From Nemertoderma westbladi (taxonomy: Eukaryota > Xenacoelomorpha > Nemertodermatida > Nemertodermatidae), in the NCBI GenBank assembly GCA_032718475.1, contig JAUCBJ010006249.1, positions 1-24,549 of the forward strand: a DNA stretch of 24,549 nucleotides, in the 5' to 3' direction. Shown one piece after another: positions 11,027 to 18,957 of the stretch. Every line of letters starts with the position of its first letter. Position 1 is the first letter of the stretch. Under the pieces are notes generated by a model. That model made no database searches, had not been told where the DNA came from, and saw only the letters and a program-made list of their open reading frames with translations. Both the position numbers and the translations under genes were made by a program.

Positions 11027-11640
11027 TAGTTTGTATTTAATTAGTCACTACGATTAATCTTTCACTTTTGAATACCAATTGCACATCGTGACTTAATTTT
11101 TTCCGGCACATAATTTTGAAAAGTGCCGCTGGTGCGCTGGTTTTTTTTTAAAAAATTTAAAATGCCGATATCTCGAAACCCAAATGTCAGAATATTTTAA
11201 AAATATTATTTTTGAGTTTCTCTTGAGCATACTTTCACTATTGAATAACAAACGTACATGGTGATTTAATTTTTTCAGGCACATGATTTTGAAAATTTCC
11301 GGTATTTTTTCAAAAAATTAAAAATGCCGCTATCTCGAAAACCAAACGACAGAATATTTTAAAACTACTATTTTTGGGTTTCTCTTGACTTAGTGAATAA
11401 CCATTCAAAACATGGTCCATGGTGATTTTCCAAAGTGGATTTCCAATTTTGGCACGGGGAGTATGGTGTAGTAGACTCTGCAACAATTCAGCTATAAAAG
11501 CATTATAAATAACAAATGGGAGAAGGTTTTCACATTCTGAGGATCGCCCCGTAGTGGTAGACTGGAGAACTGCAGAATAGTCTTCCCAAACACGCAGCCC
11601 GTAATCAGGTCCATATCTACAAAATGACAGAACATAATGA
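10034..11640. repeat. Long direct repeat, copy B, split by a foldback element
   Basis: Starts with the same ACTAGAAAGCC...CTAGTACACAAACTT...TTCAA...AATTCAAACAT order as copy A and contains one subunit that breaks at 10420 and resumes at 11462. The resumed part (TATGGTGTAGTAGACTCTGC...GGGAGAAGGTTTTC...CTGGAGAACTGCAG) runs to about 11600-11640. A local triplication of GCTGACTACAAAATAG-type units lies at about 10180-10250. Confidence 0.75.
10421..11461. mobile_element. Foldback transposable element, 1,041 bp, TSD TATG
   Basis: The termini are CACCCCGTGCC (10421-10431) and GGCACGGGGAG (11451-11461), inverted copies with one mismatch. The left arm (10421 to about 10690) matches the right arm in reverse at roughly nine bases in ten by eye. 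TATG flanks both sides (10417-10420, 11462-11465). Uninterrupted relatives in copy A read CCTATGGTATAG and CATATGGTGTAG, showing the empty site. The right arm is partly duplicated: a second copy of the ATCTCGAAAACCAAACGACAG-type unit lies at about 11040-11240. The centre holds a C22 tract (10696-10717) and G16 and G34 tracts (10896-10911, 10991-11024) within three copies of a roughly 100-bp G-rich core. No protein is encoded, so it is non-autonomous. Confidence 0.88.
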
Positions 11641-11656
11641 GTCTGTTGGGGCAACT

Positions 11657-11757
11657 ACTTCAGGGATAATGACTGTAGAAAGGGTATAATGCCACGGTTA
11701 ATGCCACGGTCGTTAACCGTGGCATTAGACCCTTTCTACAGTCATTATCCCTGAAGT
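11657..11757. repeat. Near-perfect hairpin, 45-bp arms, 11-nt loop
   Basis: Arms 11657-11701 and 11713-11757 pair with a single mismatch (11686 against 11728) around the loop TGCCACGGTCG. The length and near-perfect pairing resemble either a young inverted duplication or a small-RNA precursor. An open frame of 71 codons (11765-11980, plus), which reads back through the right arm, follows directly; no domain is recognised in it. Confidence 0.85.
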
Positions 11758-12240
11758 TATAATTATGGATACACCACGAACGGCATCATTTCGACTTCTT
11801 TCCCATTTAAATATAGATCCAGGGGCAACTACTGTTATACACAGTTTCCTGCTTGATGACCAGAAATTTTGCCGAAAACGTCTACATAATGTGACGCATA
11901 AAATTAGCCCTCAAGATAACGGCGGTTCATGTTCACGTGCTAGGTATGGACAGTCTGCATCACGTAAATGCCTAAGATAGAGTCAAGACCCAACGTGTAG
12001 ATTACTGCAAAATGGAATAATGTAATCATAGTAGTGTATGACAAGCAGTATATAGATTAATTTAAAAAACTTTGCACCAACATTAACTGTGGAGAGGTTA
12101 CAATGAATACAGTGGTCCAGGTGAATGGTTCTTAGTTAAAGTGTACAGTTGGCTTCGACTGTAGAATTTGACTCCAGATGAATGAATACCTAGGCCTACA
12201 GTAGCTACCAAGAAGCTTTCATTCTTTTTCACATTCTCAC
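11758..12240. other. Non-coding or unassigned stretch
   Basis: Contains only the unrecognised 71-codon plus-strand open frame (11765-11980). It would be intron or 3' flank of the minus-strand hAT-like exon, but no following transposase exon is visible. Confidence 0.45.
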
Positions 12241-12676
12241 CTGGCTTAACAGTAAATGGAAACACAAATGACGAAGGAGGACGGAAATGTAAACTTAGTA
12301 GTCGGTACCTATCTTCCACTGATAAGCGAGTGGTGGTGATACGAACCTCTTCAACGGACATCGCAGCAGTTACTACTTTGCCAATGTCTGGCTGAGGATA
12401 GCCAACATCAACCGTTGTTGGATTTGGAATTGAAGTGAGGTGCCATTGGACTTGGACATGGACTCAGAGGAGGACACTGGTAGTTGGTAGATGTACAGTA
12501 GATTGTGTTTCTATTATGACAGTAGGATTCGTTGCGACAGGTATGGGACTGGAACTACCACTTGTCTGGTAGTTTCGCTTAGGCTCAGGGAGCGCTGAAA
12601 AATAGCTTCCAATAACGTTGGTTCCCTCAGCAGCCCTTTTTAACAACCGCTGCTTATTTTGTTGACGCCCTGGCAT
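12241..12676 (-). pseudogene. hAT-type (ZMYM/TTF-like) transposase N-terminal exon
   Basis: A minus-strand frame starts at ATG 12676 (MPGRQQNKQRLLKRA). It encodes a short basic/Ser-rich N-terminus with IGSYFSALPEPKRN, then YPQPDIGKVV and LSVEDRYRLLSLHFRPP followed by FVFPF. The order DIG, then L-x5-RYxLL, then PP/PxxFxFP precedes the TTF-type zinc finger in hAT transposases and their ZMYM/ZBED-like relatives. One in-frame TGA (12464-12466) interrupts it; the same frame continues on both sides. Reading stops being family-like exactly at CCAG|GTGAGA (exon end 12241), a strong splice donor in phase 1, so this is probably the first coding exon of a spliced gene. No downstream exon with the TTF finger or the RNase-H-fold catalytic core is found in the window. 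Confidence 0.62.
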
Positions 12677-12811
12677 ACCGGCACTTAAATAGTAAGTCAA
12701 GCATATATACAAAGAAATAAATAATATAATGGAAGAATCAAGAATAGCCTAATAATTACCGGGCCTGCTGGACTATCTGACTATAAACTAGAACTGTAGC
12801 CTTAGCCTAAA

Positions 12812-13046
12812 CGGCACTTATATGACATCGGGCACTTACATTTTAAATTTTTTTTAAATCTGTATTTTATGTAAAACGGTACCGGTATGCATTGTAAATT
12901 TATTAATCATATGTTATGGCCTATGTTACATTTTTTTTTTTTTAAATTTGTTCTAGAACAAAAATATTTATCAAGATTGATAGTTTACATTACACATAAT
13001 TTTAAAATGTATGTAATGTACCCATGTCGTAGGCCTATAAGTGCCG
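12812..13046. mobile_element. 235-bp MITE with TSD CCTAAA
   Basis: Perfect 11-bp ends CGGCACTTATA (12812-12822) and TATAAGTGCCG (13036-13046), with weaker inverted similarity continuing inward about 40 bp (GACAT..GGG..TTACAT..ATTTTAAA). A perfect 6-bp direct repeat CCTAAA flanks it (12806-12811, 13047-13052). The interior is AT-rich and non-coding, so this is a small non-autonomous DNA transposon. The superfamily is not assigned. Confidence 0.82.
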
Positions 13047-13052
13047 CCTAAA

Positions 13053-13498
13053 CTACTGCATCAGAAAGTTCAGAATGCGACAAGTTATGTGGTGCAATAA
13101 AAAATAAAACCTGGAGGTGGTTAGGGTTACAGTTACCAGTAACAGGTATGCCTAAACTGGTAAAAATGCAGAAATTTGATTTGATGGTTGGTTACGGTAC
13201 CGTACCCATGCAGCTAAACTTAGATTTTAGGCAATCGCATCTTACAGCCTATAATAATTCAGGAAAATCGGCTGATTATAACAAAATCAAACCAGCTATT
13301 TAGTATAAAAGTATCCAGGAAGTAGGACAGTACTGGTGGTCTGGTATTGCTACCAGTAGTATACTAAGGTTGAATTGAATTTCCGACCTATTGTATGTTA
13401 GTTGCTTGTTGCTGCTACCTGTACTAAACACTAAACCGAAAGTAAATGAACTAAACATTGAAAATATATAAATAACTTGCAGGTAATGTAATAGAGGT
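13053..13498. other. Non-coding stretch between the MITE and the TIR element
   Basis: Nothing recognised except a 12-bp palindrome TACGGTACCGTA near 13194-13205. Confidence 0.5.
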
Positions 13499-13506
13499 GT
13501 AGTGTG

Positions 13507-13570
13507 ACAAGCGGGTCATTACCGAACACTCTGAAATGGCAGAAAGGCTGCAGCGCGGAAAATTTGAATA
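13507..13570. repeat. Left terminal inverted repeat
   Basis: Pairs with 15810-15873. Contains ATGGCAGAAAGGCTGC, which would start a short inward open frame, as the right TIR does on the other strand. Confidence 0.85.
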
Positions 13571-13641
13571 CGTAAGGCTAGCTGTTATAACTTAAAATCC
13601 GATACACTGTTATCCCTCGATATACAAAGCATTCTTCTAAA

Positions 13642-13714
13642 TGTCTGATGGTCTAGTGGACAATCCGTTTGTAGTTTATCATTAAATGTACGAGTTCAAG
13701 CCCTTGGATGGAGT
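13642..13714 (+). repeat. tRNA-like pol III promoter remnant (SINE head or tRNA pseudogene)
   Basis: A-box-like TGGTCTAGTGG (13649-13659) and B-box-like GAGTTCAAGCC (13692-13702) are 32 nt apart, the spacing of a tRNA. The acceptor and T stems do not pair, so it is not a functional tRNA. It lies inside the TIR element and is probably a decayed tRNA-derived SINE. Confidence 0.35.
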
Positions 13715-14030
13715 AAGACTTTTTGCTACTTCTCGTTAATCGTTTACAAGCCGATGCTATGTTGATAAAACCGATTTATATTTTAGAGCAGTGGTTCTCA
13801 ACTTTATTGGCCAGTGGCTCCCCTACCGAGTCGGAATGTCTTCTTACAAGGGCTTGTACGGTCTTTAGTTAATTATTTATTAATAACACTGGACACTGGC
13901 CAGGACACTGGCCTTAAAGATGCGGATGATCTAGCAAATGTCATGGGTGATAGGGAGTTGTGACGGTGCAATTTTGTTGACAAGCCGGCACAGCATTCTT
14001 AAAAATGCAGCTGCAATGCAGCATGCCGAT

Positions 14031-14051
14031 CCTAGTAGTAGTAGTAGTAGT
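14031..14051. repeat. (TAG)n microsatellite
   Basis: About six consecutive TAG triplets. Confidence 0.8.
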
Positions 14052-14338
14052 TAATTATTTATTAATTCCAGCAAAGAATATTAAGGGCTGGTATACTACT
14101 AAAAACTAATTTTTCTATCCAACGCAGCCCCCCACGCACGGCCCTGTGGTAGATAATAATAGACTTTTGTTAAGGTTAATAATATTAGCAGTTCAGAAGT
14201 GTATACACATAACTGAATAAATACACATTTATGAAGAATTACAAATATAAATGGTCACAATTTGTTTCGCTTGCGATAGGCTCATTATATCCATGGTCAG
14301 ATAGATGATAGCAACGCGATGTATTAGTGGTTGGCTGT

Positions 14339-15641
14339 TTATTCTCTAAGCATCGTTTTAATGTCTTGTTTGGTTATTAAGTGCAAACGTGAAACGTTAG
14401 AATTATCAAGTTCCAAGCGTACTGAGTCCAGAACATCATCCATTGAAATACCGGCTGCAAGTTTACCTGCAACTTCAACTCTTTCTTGCATCGTTAACTT
14501 CAAGTGGCACAATTCAGAATCATGACCTACATGGTTCGGCTGGTAGGTAACATCAACAACTCCTAAAACAAATACAGTACAATTATTAAAGTCAGTTAGT
14601 GTAAGAAAAAAACAGTTTTTGTAAATAAGGACCTAGCATTTGACAGACCACACGCACCCCACTTGCTCACCCCACGCACATAATACAATTACGTTGTGTT
14701 GGATATTGAGTTCCGTTTTGGAGTACTTCTTGCAGACACTAAAGTTGCAATAACTTTTGAGTACCGGTATGTGCATGGATTTTGCTAAAATTATGTGCAA
14801 ACCTTTTCTACTTCGATACACTTTCGAAAAGTGATACTTTTTTTCCTAGGGAAAAAATGGTCCTTTTTCTCCCGATTTTGGGGGATATTCTGATCAAAAA
14901 GTAACAATTTAAGAATATAAAATAGTTTTAAAAAAATAAATAATAATGCACCTGAATTATGAAAGCGTGCAGTAATTGCCCCGGGACAAAAACTATTAAT
15001 TTTACATGATCCTTGAACATTCGATTCTTTCTTAGTATTTTGGGGTTTGTAGTTTCCATACTTCTAAAGCAGGTAAAGTATCTCACAACAGTTTCCTCGC
15101 TAACTATCTTTCTGGGCCCGGTATTAGAATTGTACCTCTGTTGGGTAGACGATTCTTCCTCTTGTTTCCAAGTGTAAAACTCCGATTTTGACTGAAAACT
15201 TAATTTCTGCTCTTCAAGCAACTCGCTTTCATGTTCATCGGCAAAATGCTGTATAAGATCATTTCTTCGTTTGCAGTGGAAGTTGCAACTCCCTTTCGCA
15301 GGACAATGTATTAAATTACGTAAAGAGCCCTGATCAGCTTGAGCGATTTTGGATGATTCGCTCTTTTGTTTCCGCCCACGCGAAAACTTATTTATCATAT
15401 TGTGCACCGTTCTACCATGTGCGTATAACGTAGAATTTCTTGTAAAACTCGATCCACAAATGGTGCAGATAATAGGCGTACGAACTGTAGTAGCGGTACC
15501 GGTACTCGTATTGGCACCATCCGACCTTCTTCTTCCTACTTTGGCTTCTATATACGCGTTGTGAACATTACGTTGGTGGGCATTAAAGTTCGATTGTCGG
15601 GAAAAGCTTCTATTAAACAATGTGCAATAATAATCGTCCAT
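14339..15641 (-). CDS. Two-exon C2H2 / WRKY-GCM-like zinc-cluster protein of the TIR element (one frameshift)
   Basis: Exon 1 (15641-14952) starts MDDYYCTLF. It has a degenerate C2H2 finger (residues 6-27; the second Cys is Phe9), an intact finger (C59, C62, H75, H80) and an atypical third (C113-x5-C119-x12-H132-x4-H137). A segment with EFYTWKQEEE (154-163) leads to RYFTC (187-191), the first ligand of a WRKY/GCM-like zinc cluster. A 1-nt loss near 15016-15021 shifts the frame. The downstream frame then reads GSCKINSFCP (second Cys) to a CAG|GTGCAT donor. Exon 2 (14562-14339) follows a TTGTTTTAG acceptor. The phase-1 join gives VVDVTYQPNHVGH, supplying the H-x2-H end, then ELCHLKLTMQERVEVAGKLA and SRLHLITKQDIKTML to the stop. 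These are DNA-binding domains typical of MULE-type and CaRF-like proteins. No nuclease domain follows. Confidence 0.68.
14563..14951 (-). other. Inferred 389-nt phase-1 intron
   Basis: The donor is GTGCAT after CAG and the acceptor TTGTTTTAG before GAGTTG. The join restores a family-typical sequence across the boundary, which is the main support. The donor's +3 to +6 bases are weak. Confidence 0.6.
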
Positions 15642-15809
15642 ACTCCATATATCACTTGTATCACTAACATCGGTAGGCCTACAGTCTGACAGTAATATTT
15701 ACGACATCTGGACATATCCCTGTATCCAGATATCAAGCAGATAGCTAGATAGCAGATAGTCCTAGGCATAATACAGTAATACCGCACACTGCTATACTTA
15801 ACCGGCAAA

Positions 15810-15873
15810 TATTCGAATTTCCCGCCCCGCAGCCATTCTGCCATTTCAAAGTGTTCGGTAATGACCCGCTTGT
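15810..15873. repeat. Right terminal inverted repeat
   Basis: Inverted partner of 13507-13570; ends ...AATGACCCGCTTGT at 15873, followed directly by the target duplicate GTAGTGTG. Confidence 0.85.
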
Positions 15874-16078
15874 GTAGTGTGTAGTGGTATCGGTATGATG
15901 TTCACTCTTGACAGCAAGTAATACCAGAACACCCAGTAATATAAATGGACAGAAATCTGATTAGAATAAGATTCAAGTGACTGTGTGTTCTTTTGGTTTA
16001 ATAATTACACAAAAATTTTTGTATTAGTCCACAATGAAAATATATTCGTCCAATTGCGGACCTTTTCTCACTTTTTGG

Positions 16079-16096
16079 GGGGTGCAGCTGCACCCC
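16079..16096. repeat. 18-bp perfect palindrome
   Basis: GGGGTGCAGCTGCACCCC, centred on 16087/16088. GCACCCC is repeated once more just downstream. It could be a terminal part of an old repeat. Confidence 0.6.
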
Positions 16097-16313
16097 TTGC
16101 ACCCCATTGGCGCCGGCCATGCCAAGAAGTGCGTTGCTTGCCAAATTTATAGGAAAGGCTGTGTTTGCTCTGTCACTATCTCTCCAGACTCTAAGCAAAT
16201 ATTAACTGTACATTATTGTAATCTATACAGATGTATGAGGTGCCGTTAAAGCCAAAAGGTCAGCAATTCTATTAAAGGTTTTAAAAAGAATATTAGAGAA
16301 TTTCAAAACATAT

Positions 16314-16337
16314 TTTCGGCCGAAATTTCGGCCGAAA
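16314..16337. promoter_or_regulatory. 24-bp palindrome made of two 12-bp palindromes
   Basis: TTTCGGCCGAAA occurs twice head to tail. Each copy and the whole are perfect palindromes, in an AT-rich region 75 bp before the first ATG of integrase remnant 1. The form suits a dimer-binding site, such as for a transposon's own HTH protein, but this is inference. Confidence 0.4.
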
Positions 16338-16411
16338 TATTTTATTACATTTTCAGCTCTTTCATTTGATGAAATATTTCGTGATTTCCCAAGTTTGGAG
16401 GGAAAATTGAA

Positions 16412-17565
16412 ATGATAATTGAAGTACGTATTTTGTTGCTTAGAATCTTGTTTCCTGAACATTTTCATCATCAGGCAGTACCGGTAGCTTACTCATCAAT
16501 TCGTTGTATTGCAATGAAACCACCCCTTGCAAATAGTACCGGTGGAAGACCTCGATATATTATTACCAATGATCAGATAAGTTACCTTCACAAGCATAGG
16601 TTTAATCAACGAGATATATCGCGTATAATTGGAGTTTCTGTACGAACTGTTAGTCGCCGTTGTAACAGTTTCAGACTGTTGAACCCGAGATTCACTGCAA
16701 TCAACGACAACGATCTACACAACAAAATTAAAGGGATTTTGGAAAATACTCATAACATTGGTGAGGTTTACTTGCGGGGTGCTCTCGAAGCCAATGACAT
16801 CAGTATACAGCGGTGGCGGGTTCGTCAACGACCCGATATAATTGATCCTATAGGTCGTATTATGCATCGAAGAACCGCCATTAAGCGCAGTTTACAATGT
16901 AAAGTCAGCTAACAGCCTCTGGCATGTAGATACTAACCACAAACTCATTAATTGTAGGTTGATTTTCCATGGAATTGTTGATGGATATAGCCGCTTAATA
17001 CTGTAGTTGGTCTTCGTGTAACCAATAGCAACACTGCGAGAGACGCCTACTCAAACTTTGATTCAGCACCACAAGTCGTGTTAGAGGCGATAAAGGTTCT
17101 GAGAACTTTGATATAGCACGGCATATGTTGATGCAGAAAGGACTCGGGCGGGGAAGTTTTATTGCGGGTTCTAGTGTTCACAATACACGAATTGAACGCC
17201 TTTGGTCAGAACCTAATAAAGTTGTCACCAGACCGTACAAGGCTATATTTAAGAGAATGGAATGGGACGAGACTTTCGATTGCAACAACAAAAAGCACAT
17301 GTATGCTTTACACTTTATGTTGAAAAAAAGGATTACGAGATCCATCAATGAATTTATTGGTTCTTTCAATAACCACGGTTTAAGCACTGTCCACAATAAG
17401 ACGCCAAACCAGCTATGGTCGGAAAGTATACTGATAAATAGAAATCCAGAACTTGATTCACTGCCTATTATTCCTGACTATGGGGTTGAAGAAACGGATA
17501 ATAGCAGCGATACTGAACTCGAGACTGAAATTCGGGTACCAGATATTTATTATATAATTTTATAA
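16412..17565 (+). pseudogene. Integrase-core (DDE) transposase remnant 1, D,D35E spacing
   Basis: Broken gene of the eukaryotic integrase-core family resembling IS3EU-type elements. The N-terminal part has GGRPRYIITNDQISYLHKHRF followed by an HTH of the form ISRIIGVSVRTVSRR. In a shifted frame come SLWHVDTNHKL (first catalytic Asp, codon 16929-16931) and HGIVDGYSR. After another shift GDKGSENF gives the second Asp (17089-17091). The last frame has [12 protein letters not shown] with the Glu at 17194-17196, then a C-terminal part rich in HMYALHFML and ending IYYIIL at 17565. All three acidic residues survive, but at least three frameshifts (about 16911, 17001, 17065) and probably a short deletion before the second Asp kill the gene. 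The likely original start is 16412 or the ATG at 16514. Confidence 0.85.
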
Positions 17566-17802
17566 TATAAATATAAATATAGAAAATATTTATACACATA
17601 TTATTATATTATATTGTCATATTTTCAATATTATTTTCAAAATAAATATATGTGTGGGTCTGAAATGTACGGTGGCTGATTTAGGCCACATTTAATTTAT
17701 TTTTTTTTTCGAAGAGGATTAAGAAAAAAAAATAAACTAAATTATATTATTTAGGGGATTAAGAAAACAGAAACAAATTAAACTAAATTATGCGAATATT
17801 GA

Positions 17803-18130
17803 TTTCTGATTGGTTGAAAAAATAAATAAACTAAATTAAGATATTTCTGATTGGTTAAAAAAATAAATAAACTAAATTAACTGTATTTCTGATTGGTTGA
17901 AAAAATAAATAAACTAAATTAAGTATATTTCTGATTGGTTGAAAAAATATATAAACTAAATTAAGTTATTTCTGATTGGTTTAAAAAATAAATAAACTAA
18001 ATTAAGTATATTTCTGATTGGTTGAAAAAATAAATAAACTAAATTAAGATATTTCTCATTGGTTTAAAAAATAAATAAACTAAATTAACTGTATTTCTGA
18101 TTGGTTGAAAAACTAGATAAACTAAATTAT
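17803..18130. repeat. 41/42-bp minisatellite, 8 units
   Basis: Units start at 17803, 17844, 17886, 17928, 17969, 18011, 18052 and 18094. Each is TTTCTGATTGGTT followed by AAAAAATAAATAAACTAAATTAA. The variants in the linker (AAGATA then AACTGTA) occur as a pair at 17844/17886 and again at 18052/18094, suggesting multi-unit duplication. More diverged related units precede it (about 17700-17800). Read on the minus strand each unit carries AACCAATCAG, the consensus CCAAT box. Confidence 0.92.
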
Positions 18131-18270
18131 ACAGTCTGACTGTGACTGGAGGCTAGTCAGATATTGGACTACTGCTTTAGTCAGTGTAGTTAGTTGGAGT
18201 GGAGTCATGTACTATCTTACCCGGTACTGTTGTTAGATTATAACTCCTACGGCATGCTACTTGTTGATCT

Positions 18271-18925
18271 TAGATAGATAGATTTATTTATACATTATGT
18301 AAAAACAATAACAAATACACCAAACAATGTACCGGTATAAAGGTATTGTCCAACATAACATATAGGATTACCCCTAAAGCTTTGCAGCTTATTTCCAAGG
18401 GGGTCCTTTATGTTACTTGGTTACAAATACAATATTACACTACGCTAACCTAAAACCAATATAAAACGTAATTACACTATGTACATGTACAACTTTACCG
18501 AGAGCGTGACAATGCCCGACTCAACGATAAAGATGTAATGTACAGAACAATTTATTATAAAACGTAATTACAGTATAAATAGTAAATAATTAATAAACTA
18601 ATAACTTACTGTAGGACTATTGTACCTATTTTTACATTGCACACGGAGATGAGATTTAACTGCAGATTTAAAAGAATGTTGATTATATAGGTTTTTAATT
18701 TCATTAGGCAGAGCGTTCCAATTTTTAATACCGTTAAAAAAGAAAGTATCAGATTCGAAGGATTTACAATTCGGGAGGTAGAAGTTTGAAGCACTTGCTC
18801 TGGTACTGTAAGAGTGTGTATCGCGTACTCTGTTGAATTTTTGTTTTAGGTAATTGGGATCAGTATATTTACCATGTCGTCCAGTCTTACAGAAGGGTCG
18901 GATCAGTATGTAAAGTTACTAGAGG
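18271..18925 (-). pseudogene. 5'-truncated CR1/L2-like retrotransposon 3' end
   Basis: On the minus strand, coding sequence from about 18918 to a TAG at 18598-18600 reads RPFCKTGRHGKYTDPNYLK, then YSTRASASNFYLP, then FFFNGIKNWNALPNEIKNL and FKSAVKSHL. This is the standard C-terminus of CR1/L2/Jockey ORF2, after the RT domain. About 330 bp of 3' UTR follow, ending in a tetranucleotide tail (ATCTATCTATC on the minus strand, 18271-18283). The 5' end stops about 30-40 bp from the N-terminal part of integrase remnant 2, so the truncated insertion may have split that gene. No target duplication was found. It is a different copy from the 200-1760 remnant, and the two do not overlap in the protein. 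Confidence 0.82.
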
Positions 18926-18957
18926 ATTACTTTTGGAAGGGTTACCAGCATAAATAA

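Larger units (their letters stand above)
13507..15873 (-). mobile_element. 2,367-bp TIR element, 64-bp TIRs, 8-bp TSD GTAGTGTG (MULE-like?)
   Basis: The left TIR (13507-13570) and right TIR (15810-15873) are inverted copies of 64 bp with about six or seven mismatches. Both start ACAAGCGGGTCATTACCGAA from the outside. A perfect 8-bp direct repeat GTAGTGTG abuts both ends (13499-13506, 15874-15881). The element carries one minus-strand gene (14339-15641) encoding C2H2 fingers plus a WRKY/GCM-like zinc cluster, domains that elsewhere accompany MULE transposases. No catalytic DDE domain is visible: between that gene and the left TIR are about 770 bp of non-coding DNA with other repeat debris. Long TIRs and 8-9-bp duplications fit MULE; an 8-bp duplication also fits hAT or P. 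I infer a non-autonomous or internally deleted copy. Confidence 0.82.
15882..16411. other. Non-coding stretch upstream of integrase remnant 1
   Basis: Holds the palindromes at 16079-16096 and 16314-16337. Short open frames on both strands (about 16000-16250 and 16223-16471) show no domain. Confidence 0.55.

Noticed and set aside
13642-13714. Functional tRNA gene
   Set aside because: A and B boxes are correctly spaced but the acceptor and T stems do not pair.
13792-13830. CAGTGGTTCTCAAC, resembling a hAT-type transposon end
   Set aside because: No inverted partner and no 8-bp duplication were found; kept only as a possible fragment inside the TIR element.
15548-15844. 98-codon minus-strand open frame starting inside the right TIR
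   Set aside because: It overlaps the zinc-finger gene in another frame and has no domain; it starts with MAEWLRGG only because the TIR contains an ATG. A 5' exon remains possible but unsupported.
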